From Carboxylicivirga linearis (lineage in GTDB: Bacteria > Bacteroidota > Bacteroidia > Bacteroidales > Marinilabiliaceae): 57,632 nucleotides of DNA. Below are positions 35,727 through 44,948 of the stretch, piece after piece. Both the position numbers and the translations under genes were made by a program. Each line of letters opens with the position of its first letter. The stretch's first letter is position 1. Below the pieces are notes generated by a model. It worked only from the letters and a program-made list of their open reading frames with translations, was not told the origin of the DNA and searched no databases. The stretch is taken from the NCBI RefSeq assembly GCF_018271995.1, contig NZ_JAGUCO010000030.1, forward strand, positions 1 through 57,632, given 5' to 3'.

Positions 35727-36166
35727 ATGAGCAATATAGATCATCATATAGAACTGATTCAACAACTCTTTAAATGTCGTAAAGATGTTTTTGCTATCCG
35801 TTGGGAAAAAGGAAGTAAAAAGGTTATATGCCTGCATATAGCTACGATTCGTATGCTTACAAACAATATTAAATGAGCGGTGATACTTTAGCAAATTTTA
35901 AAGACAAAATAAGAAAACCACTCACATCCAACGAAATTAAACTTCATCTTGAAGGCAAACATTTTATTGGTATCTATCCTCTCTTAGAAGATAACACCTC
36001 CTGGTTTTTAGTTACAGACTTTGATAAAGAAAACTGGAAGGAAGAATTCGCACTCTTTCAAAAAAATGTAATGAATATAGCACTTCTGCATATTTTGAAC
36101 GTTCATAATCTGGTAAAGATGCTCATGTTTAGATCATTTTTTAAAAACCACTACCTTAAATTAAGA
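35727..36166 (+). pseudogene. Decayed TOTE-type AEP primase fragment
   Basis: The frame from ATG 35727 gives LIQQLFKCRKDVFAIRWEKG. After a frame change near 35820 it continues GYMPAYSYDSYAYKQY, stop, MSGDTLANFKDK, and then HFIGIYPLLEDNTSWFLVTDFDKENW. This is the N-terminus of the archaeo-eukaryotic primase domain of TOTE conflict-system proteins. A further frame change near 36070 gives AYFERS and SGKDAHV. At least two frameshifts and three nonsense changes make it non-functional; the helicase-nuclease remainder is absent. Confidence 0.75.
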
Positions 36167-36308
36167 TAAGAAAAGCATTTATAACATTATACCTAAGAGC
36201 CTCATTTAATAAGCTTTGAAATCGAAATTATAAAACTTTGATACTTGTTACTTTATATACTTGTTAATAATCATTAAATTTAGATATTTCAGTTCTAATA
36301 TGTGAATA

Positions 36309-36869
36309 TTGAAAATATATATTAAAAATATGGTATGTATACGCTGCCAAATGGTGGTTAAAAGTGAACTGGAAAAGCTCGGTTTAAACTATATTTATGT
36401 CAATATAGGCGAAGCAAATGTTACTGAGAATCTATCTGATGATCAGTTAAAAAAATTAGATTATAGTTTGAGAAGATCAGGACTGGAATTGATGGATGAT
36501 AAAAAAAGTATTCTGGTTGAAAAAATAAAAGTTGCTATTATTGAACTGGTACATTATACTGATGATCAAATAAAAGTAAACTTATCTGACTACCTTAGTG
36601 AAAAACTTAATCATAACTATACATATCTGGCAAATCTATTCTCAGAAGTTAAAGGGATAACTATTGAAAAGTTCTTTTTGACACATAAAATTGAAAAAGT
36701 TAAGGAACTCATTGTTTATGATGAACTAACTCTTTCTGAAATAGCTTATAAAATGCACTACAGCAGTGCGGCACACTTGTCAAATCAATTTAAAAAAATT
36801 ACAGGACTTACCCCATCCCATTTTAAGGATCTCAAAAATAAAAGGCGCGACACGCTCGAAAATGTGTGA
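36309..36869 (+). CDS. AraC-family regulator with an HMA-like N-terminus
   Basis: A 186-residue protein. The N-terminal 70 residues resemble a heavy-metal-associated (CopZ-like) domain: KNMVCIRCQMVVKSELEKLG has the C-x-x-C, and the fold pattern VNIGEANV ... SLRRSGLEL fits. The C-terminal 100 residues are an AraC helix-turn-helix (LSEIAYKMHYSSAAHLSNQFKKITGLTPS). It could couple metal or redox state to the genes that follow. Four bipartite motifs in this region have AraC-type spacing (two half-sites about 22 bp apart). The stop overlaps one of them. Confidence 0.8.
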   Translation: MKIYIKNMVCIRCQMVVKSELEKLGLNYIYVNIGEANVTENLSDDQLKKLDYSLRRSGLELMDDKKSILVEKIKVAIIELVHYTDDQIKVNLSDYLSEKLNHNYTYLANLFSEVKGITIEKFFLTHKIEKVKELIVYDELTLSEIAYKMHYSSAAHLSNQFKKITGLTPSHFKDLKNKRRDTLENV

Positions 36870-36903
36870 ATTATGTAATTTTTTATTAGAAATCTATAAC
36901 GCC
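36864..36903 (+). promoter_or_regulatory. Bipartite stress-island motif, copy 1
   Basis: GTGTGAATTATGTAA, a 13-bp spacer, then ATCTATAACGCC. It overlaps the AraC-gene stop and precedes the radical SAM gene by about 200 bp. See the finding on the four copies. Confidence 0.6.
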
Positions 36904-37080
36904 TCCATTCTATTGTTTCACGAACTTTAACCTTAAATAGTTGAAGCAATTTTAATGCATTAGAAAATTTACAACTGGGCTGAATATTTAAACTTCATTT
37001 ATAGCCAGTTCTTCCTCAATAGTTTACTCAAAACTTATTTTTCCAATGCAATTAAATAAACCAACGCAAGAAAAATAGGC

Positions 37081-38577
37081 ATGAAAATATTATTTATATA
37101 TCCACTCTATCCCGATTCCTTTTGGAGTTTCAAGCATGCGTTAAAGTTTATTTCAAAAAAAGCTGCTGTTCCACCTCTTGGATTGATTACTGTATCGGCA
37201 ATGCTACCCACCAATTGGCAGAAAAAACTGATCGACCTTAATGTTTCTGAACTAGATTTAAAGGATGTTGTCTGGGCCGATTATGTATTCATCAGTGCTA
37301 TGTATATTCAAAAAGAATCTGTCAACAAAATAATTTCAGAATGTGTGAAACTTAATAAAAAAATTGTTGCCGGCGGTCCGCTTTTCACCCAGGAATACAA
37401 AAATTATCCCCTTATTGATCACTTTGTTTTAAATGAGGCTGAAATTACATTACCCTTGTTTCTCACAGATTTGTCTAATGGGCAACCTAAAAGAATATAT
37501 ACAACCGATCAATATGCCGATCTATCCCTTTCGCCTGTGCCTGATTATCATTTGTTGGAGTTGAAGAAATATGTCTTTATGAACATACAGGTATCACGAG
37601 GGTGTCCTTACTCATGTGACTTTTGTGAAATTACGTCTCTTCTGGGTCACAAGGTAAGAATGAAAAACACCAGTCAAACAATAAAGGAACTGGAGGCATT
37701 ATATCAACTAAACTGGCGAGGCCCTGTTTCGATTGTTGACGATAATTTTATAGGTAATAAAAAGGAAATTAAGACACATTTTTTACCAACATTAAAAACA
37801 TGGCTGCACAAGCATCAGTATCCTTTTGTCTTTAATATTCAGAGCTCAATTGATCTGGCTGATGATAAAGAATTAATGTCCTTAATGATTGAAACAGGTT
37901 TTACCTCAACTTTTATTGGGATTGAAACACCCGATGAAATAGCGCTTCGTACGTGTAATAAAGTGCAAAACAAAAATCGCGATTTACTGGAGTCCATAAG
38001 AGCAATACAAAATTCAGGACTACAGGTATCAGGAGGCTTTATTGTAGGCTTTGACAGTGATACCCCCAGTGTTTTTCAGCGGCAAATCGATTTTATTCAA
38101 AAGAGTGGAATTGTTTCGGCCATGGTTGGACTATTAAATGCCCCAAAAAACACAGTTTTATACAAGAGGTTGGAAACCGAAAACAGATTGACCACTGAAG
38201 CAACGGGTAACAATACCGATTCATCAATGAATTTTATACCCAAAATGGATCTGGATGAATTATTGGACGGATATAAAAAAATAATTCATAATATATATGC
38301 AGCTAAACCTTATTATAAAAGACTCCGACGATTGTTAATGAATTACAATAAGCTTTACAAAAAGCGAAAAAAAATCAACTTCTCTCTTATAAATGCTTTC
38401 TTAAAATCGATGTATGTTATTGGGATAGTAAATAAAGGAAGAATTGAGTATTGGAAGTTACTTATCTGGACACTATTTAACAAACCGGGATTATTCTCAG
38501 ATGCAGTAACGTTTGCAATTTATGGATATCATTTCAGAACAATATATGGACTCAGACAATCCCGGCAAAATGTGTGA
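37081..38577 (+). CDS. B12-binding radical SAM protein
   Basis: A 498-residue protein. The N-terminal B12-binding Rossmann-like domain has FIYPLYPDSFWSF. The radical SAM core near residue 174 is SRGCPYSCDFCEI with the CxxxCxxC cluster motif. The C-terminal 200 residues resemble the DUF4070 extension of HpnJ/HpnR-like enzymes. The substrate is unknown, and no hopanoid genes are nearby. It lies between two copies of the bipartite motif, within the stress island. Confidence 0.85.
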   Translation: MKILFIYPLYPDSFWSFKHALKFISKKAAVPPLGLITVSAMLPTNWQKKLIDLNVSELDLKDVVWADYVFISAMYIQKESVNKIISECVKLNKKIVAGGPLFTQEYKNYPLIDHFVLNEAEITLPLFLTDLSNGQPKRIYTTDQYADLSLSPVPDYHLLELKKYVFMNIQVSRGCPYSCDFCEITSLLGHKVRMKNTSQTIKELEALYQLNWRGPVSIVDDNFIGNKKEIKTHFLPTLKTWLHKHQYPFVFNIQSSIDLADDKELMSLMIETGFTSTFIGIETPDEIALRTCNKVQNKNRDLLESIRAIQNSGLQVSGGFIVGFDSDTPSVFQRQIDFIQKSGIVSAMVGLLNAPKNTVLYKRLETENRLTTEATGNNTDSSMNFIPKMDLDELLDGYKKIIHNIYAAKPYYKRLRRLLMNYNKLYKKRKKINFSLINAFLKSMYVIGIVNKGRIEYWKLLIWTLFNKPGLFSDAVTFAIYGYHFRTIYGLRQSRQNV

Positions 38578-38611
38578 ATGATGTAAATTAAACCATCAAT
38601 AGTATAACACA
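38572..38611 (+). promoter_or_regulatory. Bipartite stress-island motif, copy 2
   Basis: GTGTGAATGATGTAA, a 13-bp spacer, then TAGTATAACACA. It overlaps the radical SAM stop and ends 42 bp before the cupin ATG. Confidence 0.65.
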
Positions 38612-38653
38612 TGGTTCTATTGCTTAAAGTACCTTTAATTCAAAACAAAGCGA

Positions 38654-39004
38654 ATGGAAACCACTGAAATGGAAAAATCAAAATCGCATATTTTAATTGA
38701 AATAATTGAATATGTCCCGAATTCGGTGGTAACAAAAACCATCATTAGAAAAACCACCGGAAATGTAAGTGTTATAGCTATTGATACCGGGGAAGCACTT
38801 GCAGAAAAAATCTCGCCATTCGATACGTTCATTCAAATTATTGAAGGTGCTGCTGAGGTAGTAATTGACGAAAATAAGAACATACTGAAGACCGGTGAAG
38901 GCATCATAATTCCAGCTCATACATCAAATAATATTATAGCAAACCAGAGGTTTAAAATGATTTCAACTACCATTAAGAGTGGTTATGAAGCAGTTCAAAT
39001 TTGA
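38654..39004 (+). CDS. Cupin-domain protein
   Basis: A 116-residue single-domain cupin: ISPFDTFIQIIEGAAEVVIDENKNILKTGEGIIIPAHTSNNI has the G(X)5EGXXXVX...G(X)5PXG(X)2H-like outline with His in PAHTSN. A second ATG at 38669 is possible. Small cupins like this often accompany stress genes and bind metal or small ligands. It is followed after 30 bp by the histidine kinase. Confidence 0.8.
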   Translation: METTEMEKSKSHILIEIIEYVPNSVVTKTIIRKTTGNVSVIAIDTGEALAEKISPFDTFIQIIEGAAEVVIDENKNILKTGEGIIIPAHTSNNIIANQRFKMISTTIKSGYEAVQI

Positions 39005-39034
39005 AAGGATTTTGTATTAATGAAATGAAAAATT

Positions 39035-39814
39035 ATGAAAGAGCTAAAGCTTATTAATCACTCAGAAGTCATGTCAAGGCATCAGTTTTTAAAGCAATTT
39101 GAGATAAAAGAAAAAGAAATGAATGCCGACAATAAGAAACTTATAGCAATAATTGGGCATGACATTAAATCACCAATGAGTTCAATCATAAGTTTTTTAG
39201 GCTTGTTAAAAGAAGGTGCATTTGAGTGGAATAGAAATAAGGTTGAAGAATATATTGAAATCGCTCTAAAATCTGCTGAACAAACAATGAAACTACTTGA
39301 TGGTATTCTTATATGGGCTTTGGCTGAAAACTATAATAACTCATTTCAACCTGAAATTATTGACTTAAAAGAAATCCTGGTTGAAGAGACCAATAACCTT
39401 GAATTATTTGCATCGCTGAAAGGTATCAAAATTACTCTACCTGTTTTTTCTGAAATAAAATTATTTGCTGATAAAAACATGGTTAAAAGCATATTGAGAA
39501 ACTTAATAAGCAATGCCATTAAGTACTCACATGCCAACGGAAAGATCGACATAAGTACATTGAGTAAGAACAATAGGTTTCTTGAAGTTACGATTAAAGA
39601 TTATGGCGTTGGAATGGAAAATGAAGTAAGCAATACACTTTTTGAATCTGGTAAAAACAGCTCATTACCAGGTACAAATAGTGAAACAGGAACTGCGTTT
39701 GGTCTATCACTTTGTAAGGAGTTTATAGACATTCACAATGGTAAAATATGGATAATAAGCAAACCAGGAAAAGGAAGTGAGTTCAAATTTACTTTACCTC
39801 TGGGAAAACAATAA
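39035..39814 (+). CDS. Sensor histidine kinase (soluble)
   Basis: A 259-residue kinase. The HisKA H-box is IAIIGHDIKSPMSSI with the phospho-accepting His. The HATPase_c region has the N-box LRNLISNAIKYSH, G1 IKDYGVGM and G2 TAFGLSLCKEFIDIHNGKIW. No transmembrane or PAS segment is present; the preceding 25 residues are short, so the input must come from a partner, perhaps the cupin protein 30 bp upstream. No response regulator is seen nearby, so this is an orphan within the window. Confidence 0.88.
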   Translation: MKELKLINHSEVMSRHQFLKQFEIKEKEMNADNKKLIAIIGHDIKSPMSSIISFLGLLKEGAFEWNRNKVEEYIEIALKSAEQTMKLLDGILIWALAENYNNSFQPEIIDLKEILVEETNNLELFASLKGIKITLPVFSEIKLFADKNMVKSILRNLISNAIKYSHANGKIDISTLSKNNRFLEVTIKDYGVGMENEVSNTLFESGKNSSLPGTNSETGTAFGLSLCKEFIDIHNGKIWIISKPGKGSEFKFTLPLGKQ

Positions 39815-39841
39815 AATAAATTTAAACTAAAAACAAACATC

Positions 39842-39961
39842 ATGTCAAAAGAAAAAGAAAGTAAAAAAAACAACAAGAAAGCACCCGAAAAAACACTAAA
39901 AGAGAAGCGGTTAGCCAAAGAAGCCAAGCGCAGAGAAAAAAACAAAAAAAGCGAAGTCTAA
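39842..39961 (+). CDS. Very basic 39-residue protein
   Basis: ATG 39842 opens a short frame, MSKEKESKKNNKKAPEKTLK, which continues with many Lys, Arg and Glu residues and stops at 39961. More than a third of the residues are Lys. It lies 28 bp after the kinase stop and may be co-transcribed. Its length and composition recall small nucleic-acid-binding or disordered stress peptides. A role is not known. Confidence 0.6.
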   Translation: MSKEKESKKNNKKAPEKTLKEKRLAKEAKRREKNKKSEV

Positions 39962-40044
39962 CTCAGGTATTTCTCTCACTTTATGGGTTAATTCTCTATA
40001 GTTAAGTATTGCATGTATCAATTTAAAAAGAAAAGAGGATAAAA

Positions 40045-42363
40045 ATGAAAATTGCATTTATAGGAACATACCCACCCAGAGAATGTGGTATTGGAACATT
40101 CACAAATGATTTATTCAACTCAATGGTTAATAATCCTGACAATGAAAACGATTCAAACGAAGGGTTTGTTATCGCATTAAGTGATTTTCCAAATGAGTAT
40201 GAATATCCCGATGAAGTAAAAGGTATTATAAGCCAGAATAGGCAGGAAGATTATTTGCAAGCTGTAAAATTAATCAACTTAAGCGGGGCTGACCTTTGCA
40301 TACTCGAACACGAATTTGGCATATTTGGCGGCCAAAGTGGTGTTTATATTTTACCTTTACTGTATCGGCTTGAAGTCCCTCTTATAGTTACATTACATAC
40401 TATTCTCAAAACACCTTCCTATAATGAGAAAGCAGTTTTACAGGAAATCTGTAAAATGGCCAGTAAAATCGTTGTGATGAGTCATAAGGCCATTGAATTT
40501 TTGGTCGAAATTTATCAGGTACCAGCTGATAAGATTGAATTCATTGACCACGGCGTCCCTAACTTACAATTTGATAGTCAGATATCGCGAAAAGAGTTAA
40601 AAATTGACGCAAAAAAAGTATTAATGACATTCGGGTTTGTTGGACGTAACAAAGGCATTGAAACTGTAATTAAAGCTTTGCCAAAAATTATAGAAAAGCA
40701 TCCCAATGTTATTTATATGGTTTTAGGTAAAACTCATCCGAATGTTGTCAGGCACTCCGGCGAAGAATACCGTATTTTTTTAATGCGTCTTGTCAAAAAC
40801 CTAAAACTTGAGAACAATGTCGTTTTCCTGAATGAATTTCTGGACGTTAAAGACCTGTTCAAATACCTGTCGGCTACCGACATTTATATTACACCATATT
40901 TGAACGAAGCACAAATCACCAGTGGCACATTATCCTATGCCGTTGGCGTTGGATCAGCAGTAGTATCAACACCCTATTGGCATGCCGAGGAACTATTAGC
41001 CGATGGCAGAGGCCAACTTTTTAACTTTAATGATGCAGAGGAACTTTCCTCCATCATAATAGAACTCTTTGACCATCCTGAACAATTAAATTTGCTCAAA
41101 GCTAAAGCCAGAGCATACGGCCAAAAAATAACATGGCCAAAAATCGGCGAGAAGTATTTGAAAGTAGCTCATCAGACTTTAACAAAAAAAGTTGAGAAAA
41201 CTGCAACTAAAGATACCATATTGGATCTGCTTATTCTGCCACCATTTTCAATGGCACACATTAACAGATTAACTGATGACACTGGTATTATTCAGCATGC
41301 AAAATTTGGCATCCCAAATTTAAAAGAAGGTTACTGCCTCGACGACAATGCCCGTGCTTTACTGATGGTATTAATGGCACACAAACAAATAAAAGACTCC
41401 AGGGCACTTGAACTGTCTCCGGTTTATTTAAGCTATATCCACTATATGCAAAACAAGGATGGCACGTTCAAAAATTTCTTAAGCTTTAGCAGACATTATC
41501 TCGATGAAATAGGTTCTGAAGATTCATTTGGCCGAACAATATGGGCATTGGGGTATTTACTGGGAAACGCTCCCAACGATGCCTATTATCAAACCGGGAG
41601 AGAAGTATTTTTCAATGCTGCACCTAACTTTGAAAACTTAAAATCCATACGTAGCATTGCAAATACCATGATTGGTGTTTGCTATTATCTTAAATCAAAT
41701 CCATCAGATGATTCCATGACGGAAAGGTTACGGAATATGGCGCATAAACTAATTAAGCTCTATGACGAAAACGAAACAACAGATTGGCATTGGTTTGAAT
41801 CGTTATTGGCTTATGATAATGGCATATTGCCACTGGCACTGTTACACTCTGCCGAAATCCTGAACGAAGATAAAGTATTGGAGGTTGCAATAAATTCAAT
41901 GCAATTTCTAACCGCACATACACTTAATGAAAATTACCTGTCAGTAATTGGCAATGAAAAATGGTATAAAAAAGATGGCGAACGCTCAGTGTTTGCGCAA
42001 CAACCCATCGATGCTATGGCCATGGTTTTAATGTACCATCAGGCATTTATTGTTACAAAAGACAAGGAATACCTGAGCAAACTGTACATCTCATTTTTAT
42101 GGTTCTTAGGTGAGAACGATTTAAGAATGAGTTTGTACGATTTTGAGACCAACGGTTGTTGCGATGGCTTTGAAAGTTATGGTGTAAACCGTAATCAGGG
42201 TGCTGAAAGTTCGTTGGCGTATTTAATTTCCCATCTAACTGTTTTACAGGCTTACGAAGAGTTTCACACCATCGATATTAAAAGCAATGAGGAAAATCCT
42301 GATGTAAGAGATGATGGTCAATTGCCACAAAGCCCCAAAAGAGCCTGGCAATCTAATTCATAA
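40045..42363 (+). CDS. GT4 glycosyltransferase fused to an (alpha/alpha)-toroid domain
   Basis: A 772-residue bifunctional-looking protein. Residues 1 to about 385 are a GT-B family 4 glycosyltransferase (YPPRECGIGTFTNDL start; GFVGRNKGIETVIKAL; the donor-binding YLNEAQITSGTLSYAVG). Residues about 395-750 are helical with repeated aromatic hairpins (DDNARALLMVLMAHK, DWHWFESLLAYDNGILPLALL), as in six-hairpin glycosidase folds. Next to GH130 it probably makes or remodels a mannose-containing oligosaccharide in the cytoplasm. The gene ends 6 bp before the GH130 gene. Confidence 0.85.
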   Translation: MKIAFIGTYPPRECGIGTFTNDLFNSMVNNPDNENDSNEGFVIALSDFPNEYEYPDEVKGIISQNRQEDYLQAVKLINLSGADLCILEHEFGIFGGQSGVYILPLLYRLEVPLIVTLHTILKTPSYNEKAVLQEICKMASKIVVMSHKAIEFLVEIYQVPADKIEFIDHGVPNLQFDSQISRKELKIDAKKVLMTFGFVGRNKGIETVIKALPKIIEKHPNVIYMVLGKTHPNVVRHSGEEYRIFLMRLVKNLKLENNVVFLNEFLDVKDLFKYLSATDIYITPYLNEAQITSGTLSYAVGVGSAVVSTPYWHAEELLADGRGQLFNFNDAEELSSIIIELFDHPEQLNLLKAKARAYGQKITWPKIGEKYLKVAHQTLTKKVEKTATKDTILDLLILPPFSMAHINRLTDDTGIIQHAKFGIPNLKEGYCLDDNARALLMVLMAHKQIKDSRALELSPVYLSYIHYMQNKDGTFKNFLSFSRHYLDEIGSEDSFGRTIWALGYLLGNAPNDAYYQTGREVFFNAAPNFENLKSIRSIANTMIGVCYYLKSNPSDDSMTERLRNMAHKLIKLYDENETTDWHWFESLLAYDNGILPLALLHSAEILNEDKVLEVAINSMQFLTAHTLNENYLSVIGNEKWYKKDGERSVFAQQPIDAMAMVLMYHQAFIVTKDKEYLSKLYISFLWFLGENDLRMSLYDFETNGCCDGFESYGVNRNQGAESSLAYLISHLTVLQAYEEFHTIDIKSNEENPDVRDDGQLPQSPKRAWQSNS

Positions 42364-42369
42364 TAACCA

Positions 42370-43299
42370 ATGCTAATAACCAGATATCAATATAATCCTA
42401 TTCTTACAAAGATGGATGTGCCTTATCCGGTAGCAACAGTACACAATGCTGCAGTAGTTAAGCACCACGGTAAATATATCATGATATTCAGGTCACATAA
42501 GCTTAATGGGCGTAGCATATTGGGAATAGCCGACAGTGAAGATGGTTACAACTTTAAAGTAGATGATAAGCCATTTATGGTGCCGGCTACCAAGGGAATT
42601 TTTAAAGAATATGAAACCTATGGAATAGAAGATCCCCGCATTGTATCAATCGATGGTGAATATTTGATTACATATAGTGCCTATTCAAAACATGGGGTTC
42701 GAATTGGGCTAGCAAAAACTAAAGATTTTAAAACCGTTGAGCGATTTTCATTAATTACTGAAGCCGACTATCGAAACGTAGTCATCTTCCCTGAAAAAAT
42801 TAACGGATTATACGCCCGACTGGATCGTCCTCATTCGGAGATATCGCCATGGTCAATCTGGATATCGTATTCGCCTGATTTAAAATATTGGGGCGAGTCG
42901 AAACTTATCATGAAACCCATGAAATACCATTGGGATGAAATGAAAATTGGTCCGGGAGCACCACCCATAAAAACACCTCATGGTTGGTTACATATATATC
43001 ATGGCGTTTTTCCTACAATGGACGGCTGTGTATACCGCCTGGGTGCAGCTTTGCACAACCTGTTGGATCCATCTGTAATTATTGCTGTTGGAGACGAATG
43101 GATTCTCCAACCTGAAGAAGATTATGAAATAACAGGCTATGTACACAATGTAGTTTTTTGTTGTGGTGCAGTTTTGGAAGATGACGGTAACCTGAAGATT
43201 TATTGGGGTGGTGCTGATACGGTCATGTGTTTGGGAACTGTAAATATTGATGTATTGGTTAACCATTGCTTGAACAATAGCAGGCCAGCTTTGGGTTGA
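42370..43299 (+). CDS. GH130-family mannoside phosphorylase-like protein
   Basis: A 309-residue five-bladed beta-propeller of the GH130 type. It has YGIEDPRIVSIDGEYLITYSAYS with the conserved Glu-Asp-Pro-Arg, and GPGAPPIKTPHGWLHIYHGV near the phosphate site. GH130 enzymes phosphorolyse or hydrolyse beta-mannosides and release mannose-1-phosphate. It sits between two GT4 genes and is probably co-transcribed with the first. The exact linkage (beta-1,2 or beta-1,4) cannot be told from sequence. Confidence 0.88.
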   Translation: MLITRYQYNPILTKMDVPYPVATVHNAAVVKHHGKYIMIFRSHKLNGRSILGIADSEDGYNFKVDDKPFMVPATKGIFKEYETYGIEDPRIVSIDGEYLITYSAYSKHGVRIGLAKTKDFKTVERFSLITEADYRNVVIFPEKINGLYARLDRPHSEISPWSIWISYSPDLKYWGESKLIMKPMKYHWDEMKIGPGAPPIKTPHGWLHIYHGVFPTMDGCVYRLGAALHNLLDPSVIIAVGDEWILQPEEDYEITGYVHNVVFCCGAVLEDDGNLKIYWGGADTVMCLGTVNIDVLVNHCLNNSRPALG

Positions 43300-43368
43300 A
43301 ACAATTATTGTGGCAGTAGTTAGATGCAGCAACTGATTACTGTAGCTAAAAAACTTAAAACTAAAACA

Positions 43369-44382
43369 ATGAAAATTGCAATACTGTCATCTATAGCCTG
43401 GCGCACACCACCTCTTAAATATGGGCCTTGGGAGCAAGTCGCTTCAAATATTACAGAGGGATTGATTGAAAAAGGAATTGAGGTAACATTATTTGCAACC
43501 GGAAATTCCATTACGAAAGGAAAACTGTCATCGGTAATCGACATCCCCTATGCCGAAGATTCATCTGTTGATCCAAAAGTTGCAGAATGCCTTCACATCA
43601 GTAATTTAATGGAACAAGCCGATCGCTTTGACATCATTCATAACAATTTTGATTTTTTACCACTTACCTATTCAGGACTGATTAAACCACCAATACTCAC
43701 CACTATTCATGGTTTTTCATCTCCCAAAATCATTCCGGTATATAAAAAATACAACCATTCTACTCATTATGTTTCCATAAGTGATTCTGACCGACATCCA
43801 GAACTTGATTATATTGCGACTGTGTATAACGGAATTAATATTGAAGAGTTTACTTTCAATAGTGAACCTGATGACTATTTACTTTTTTTTGGCAGAATTC
43901 ACCCCGATAAAGGAACTTATGAGGCGATAGAAATAGCTAAAAAAGCAAAAAGAAAACTAATCATATCCGGTTTAATACAGGATCGGGAATATTTTGATCA
44001 AAATGTGAAACCATATATAAACAATGATGATATAATATATGTGGGAAATTCTGGCCCAAAAGACCGTCAACGAATTCTAAGTAAAGCTTTTGCCTTATTA
44101 CATCCTATTCATTTTGCGGAGCCATTCGGATTGAGTGTGGTTGAAGCCATGGCTTGCGGCACTCCTGTTATTGCTTTTAACCTTGGCTCCATGTCTGAAT
44201 TAATTCTTCAAAATAAAACAGGTTTCCTTGTTTCTAACATAACTGAAGCTGTTGATGCTGTAACAAATGTAGAGTCGATTAATCGGCATTATTGCTACGC
44301 TAGGGCATCTTCTTTGTTTAGTCATCATAAAATGATAGAAGGTTATTTGACGGTATATGAAAAAATTCTCAGAATTATATAA
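43369..44382 (+). CDS. GT4 glycosyltransferase
   Basis: A 337-residue GT-B enzyme starting at ATG 43369 (MKIAILSSIAWRTPP); the earlier in-frame ATG at 43324 lacks this family start. It has the WRTPPLKYGPWEQVASNI acceptor-side loop, GRIHPDKGTYEAIEIAKKA, and the nucleotide-sugar motif FAEPFGLSVVEAMACGTPV. It belongs to the same putative mannoside pathway as its two upstream neighbours. The gene is followed by a strong terminator. Confidence 0.87.
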   Translation: MKIAILSSIAWRTPPLKYGPWEQVASNITEGLIEKGIEVTLFATGNSITKGKLSSVIDIPYAEDSSVDPKVAECLHISNLMEQADRFDIIHNNFDFLPLTYSGLIKPPILTTIHGFSSPKIIPVYKKYNHSTHYVSISDSDRHPELDYIATVYNGINIEEFTFNSEPDDYLLFFGRIHPDKGTYEAIEIAKKAKRKLIISGLIQDREYFDQNVKPYINNDDIIYVGNSGPKDRQRILSKAFALLHPIHFAEPFGLSVVEAMACGTPVIAFNLGSMSELILQNKTGFLVSNITEAVDAVTNVESINRHYCYARASSLFSHHKMIEGYLTVYEKILRII

Positions 44383-44385
44383 AAA

Positions 44386-44406
44386 AGTCCCGCAAATTGC
44401 GGGACT
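44386..44406. terminator. Bidirectional terminator
   Basis: A 10-bp stem AGTCCCGCAA/TTGCGGGACT with a 1-nt gap, A-rich on the left and T-rich on the right. It separates the convergent GT4 and cold-shock genes. Confidence 0.8.
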
Positions 44407-44431
44407 CAAGATTTTTAAATGGTTATATAAA

Positions 44432-44623
44432 CTATGCTAGTTTAACATTAACTGCATTTAATCCCTTTTTTCCTTCTTGCAAATCAAAAGTTACTTCATC
44501 GTTCTCCGATATACTATCCTTTATACCTGATGAATGCACAAAATATTCTTTGTTTGAATCTGCATCTTTGATGAATCCGAATCCCTTCGTTTCATTGAAA
44601 AATTTCACTGTTCCTTTGTTCAT
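44432..44623 (-). CDS. Cold-shock domain protein
   Basis: A 63-residue CspA-type OB fold starting at ATG 44623 (MNKGTVKFFNETKGFGFIKD), with RNP1 (KGFGFI) and RNP2 (EYFVHSS). It is an RNA chaperone. In-frame sequence further upstream is intergenic. It fits the stress-tolerance theme of the region. Confidence 0.92.
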   Translation of the reverse strand: MNKGTVKFFNETKGFGFIKDADSNKEYFVHSSGIKDSISENDEVTFDLQEGKKGLNAVNVKLA

Positions 44624-44708
44624 TTTTAAAATAAATTTCGCTAAATAAAAAAAACTAATTATCCACAAATTAGCTTTAATTTTAATATTAGTCAATGATT
44701 TAACGCTT

Positions 44709-44948
44709 CTATTTAAATACATGGCCAACAATTACCATAAGAGTAGTAGACCCTAAAATTTCACTTATCATGTCCGGTTTAAAAACATTGAATTCGAAAT
44801 GGCCGCCTGAACCGGCCGTATAAATAGTTGTGTCGTTGCCCAATATTTGAAAGCAAACCATTGTGACAGCCTCTACTTGTTTGGGATTGACTTTACCCGG
44901 CATTATCGATGCCCCTGGTTTGTTATTGCTATAAACTACAACTTGATT
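44709..44948 (-). pseudogene. fumC: Class II fumarase fragment
   Basis: About 80 codons: [21 protein letters not shown] is the catalytic SS-loop region of class II fumarases (usually [11 protein letters not shown]), followed by [14 protein letters not shown]. Everything before and after is missing. The antiporter gene ends in its first bases, so a deletion fused the two. Confidence 0.8.
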
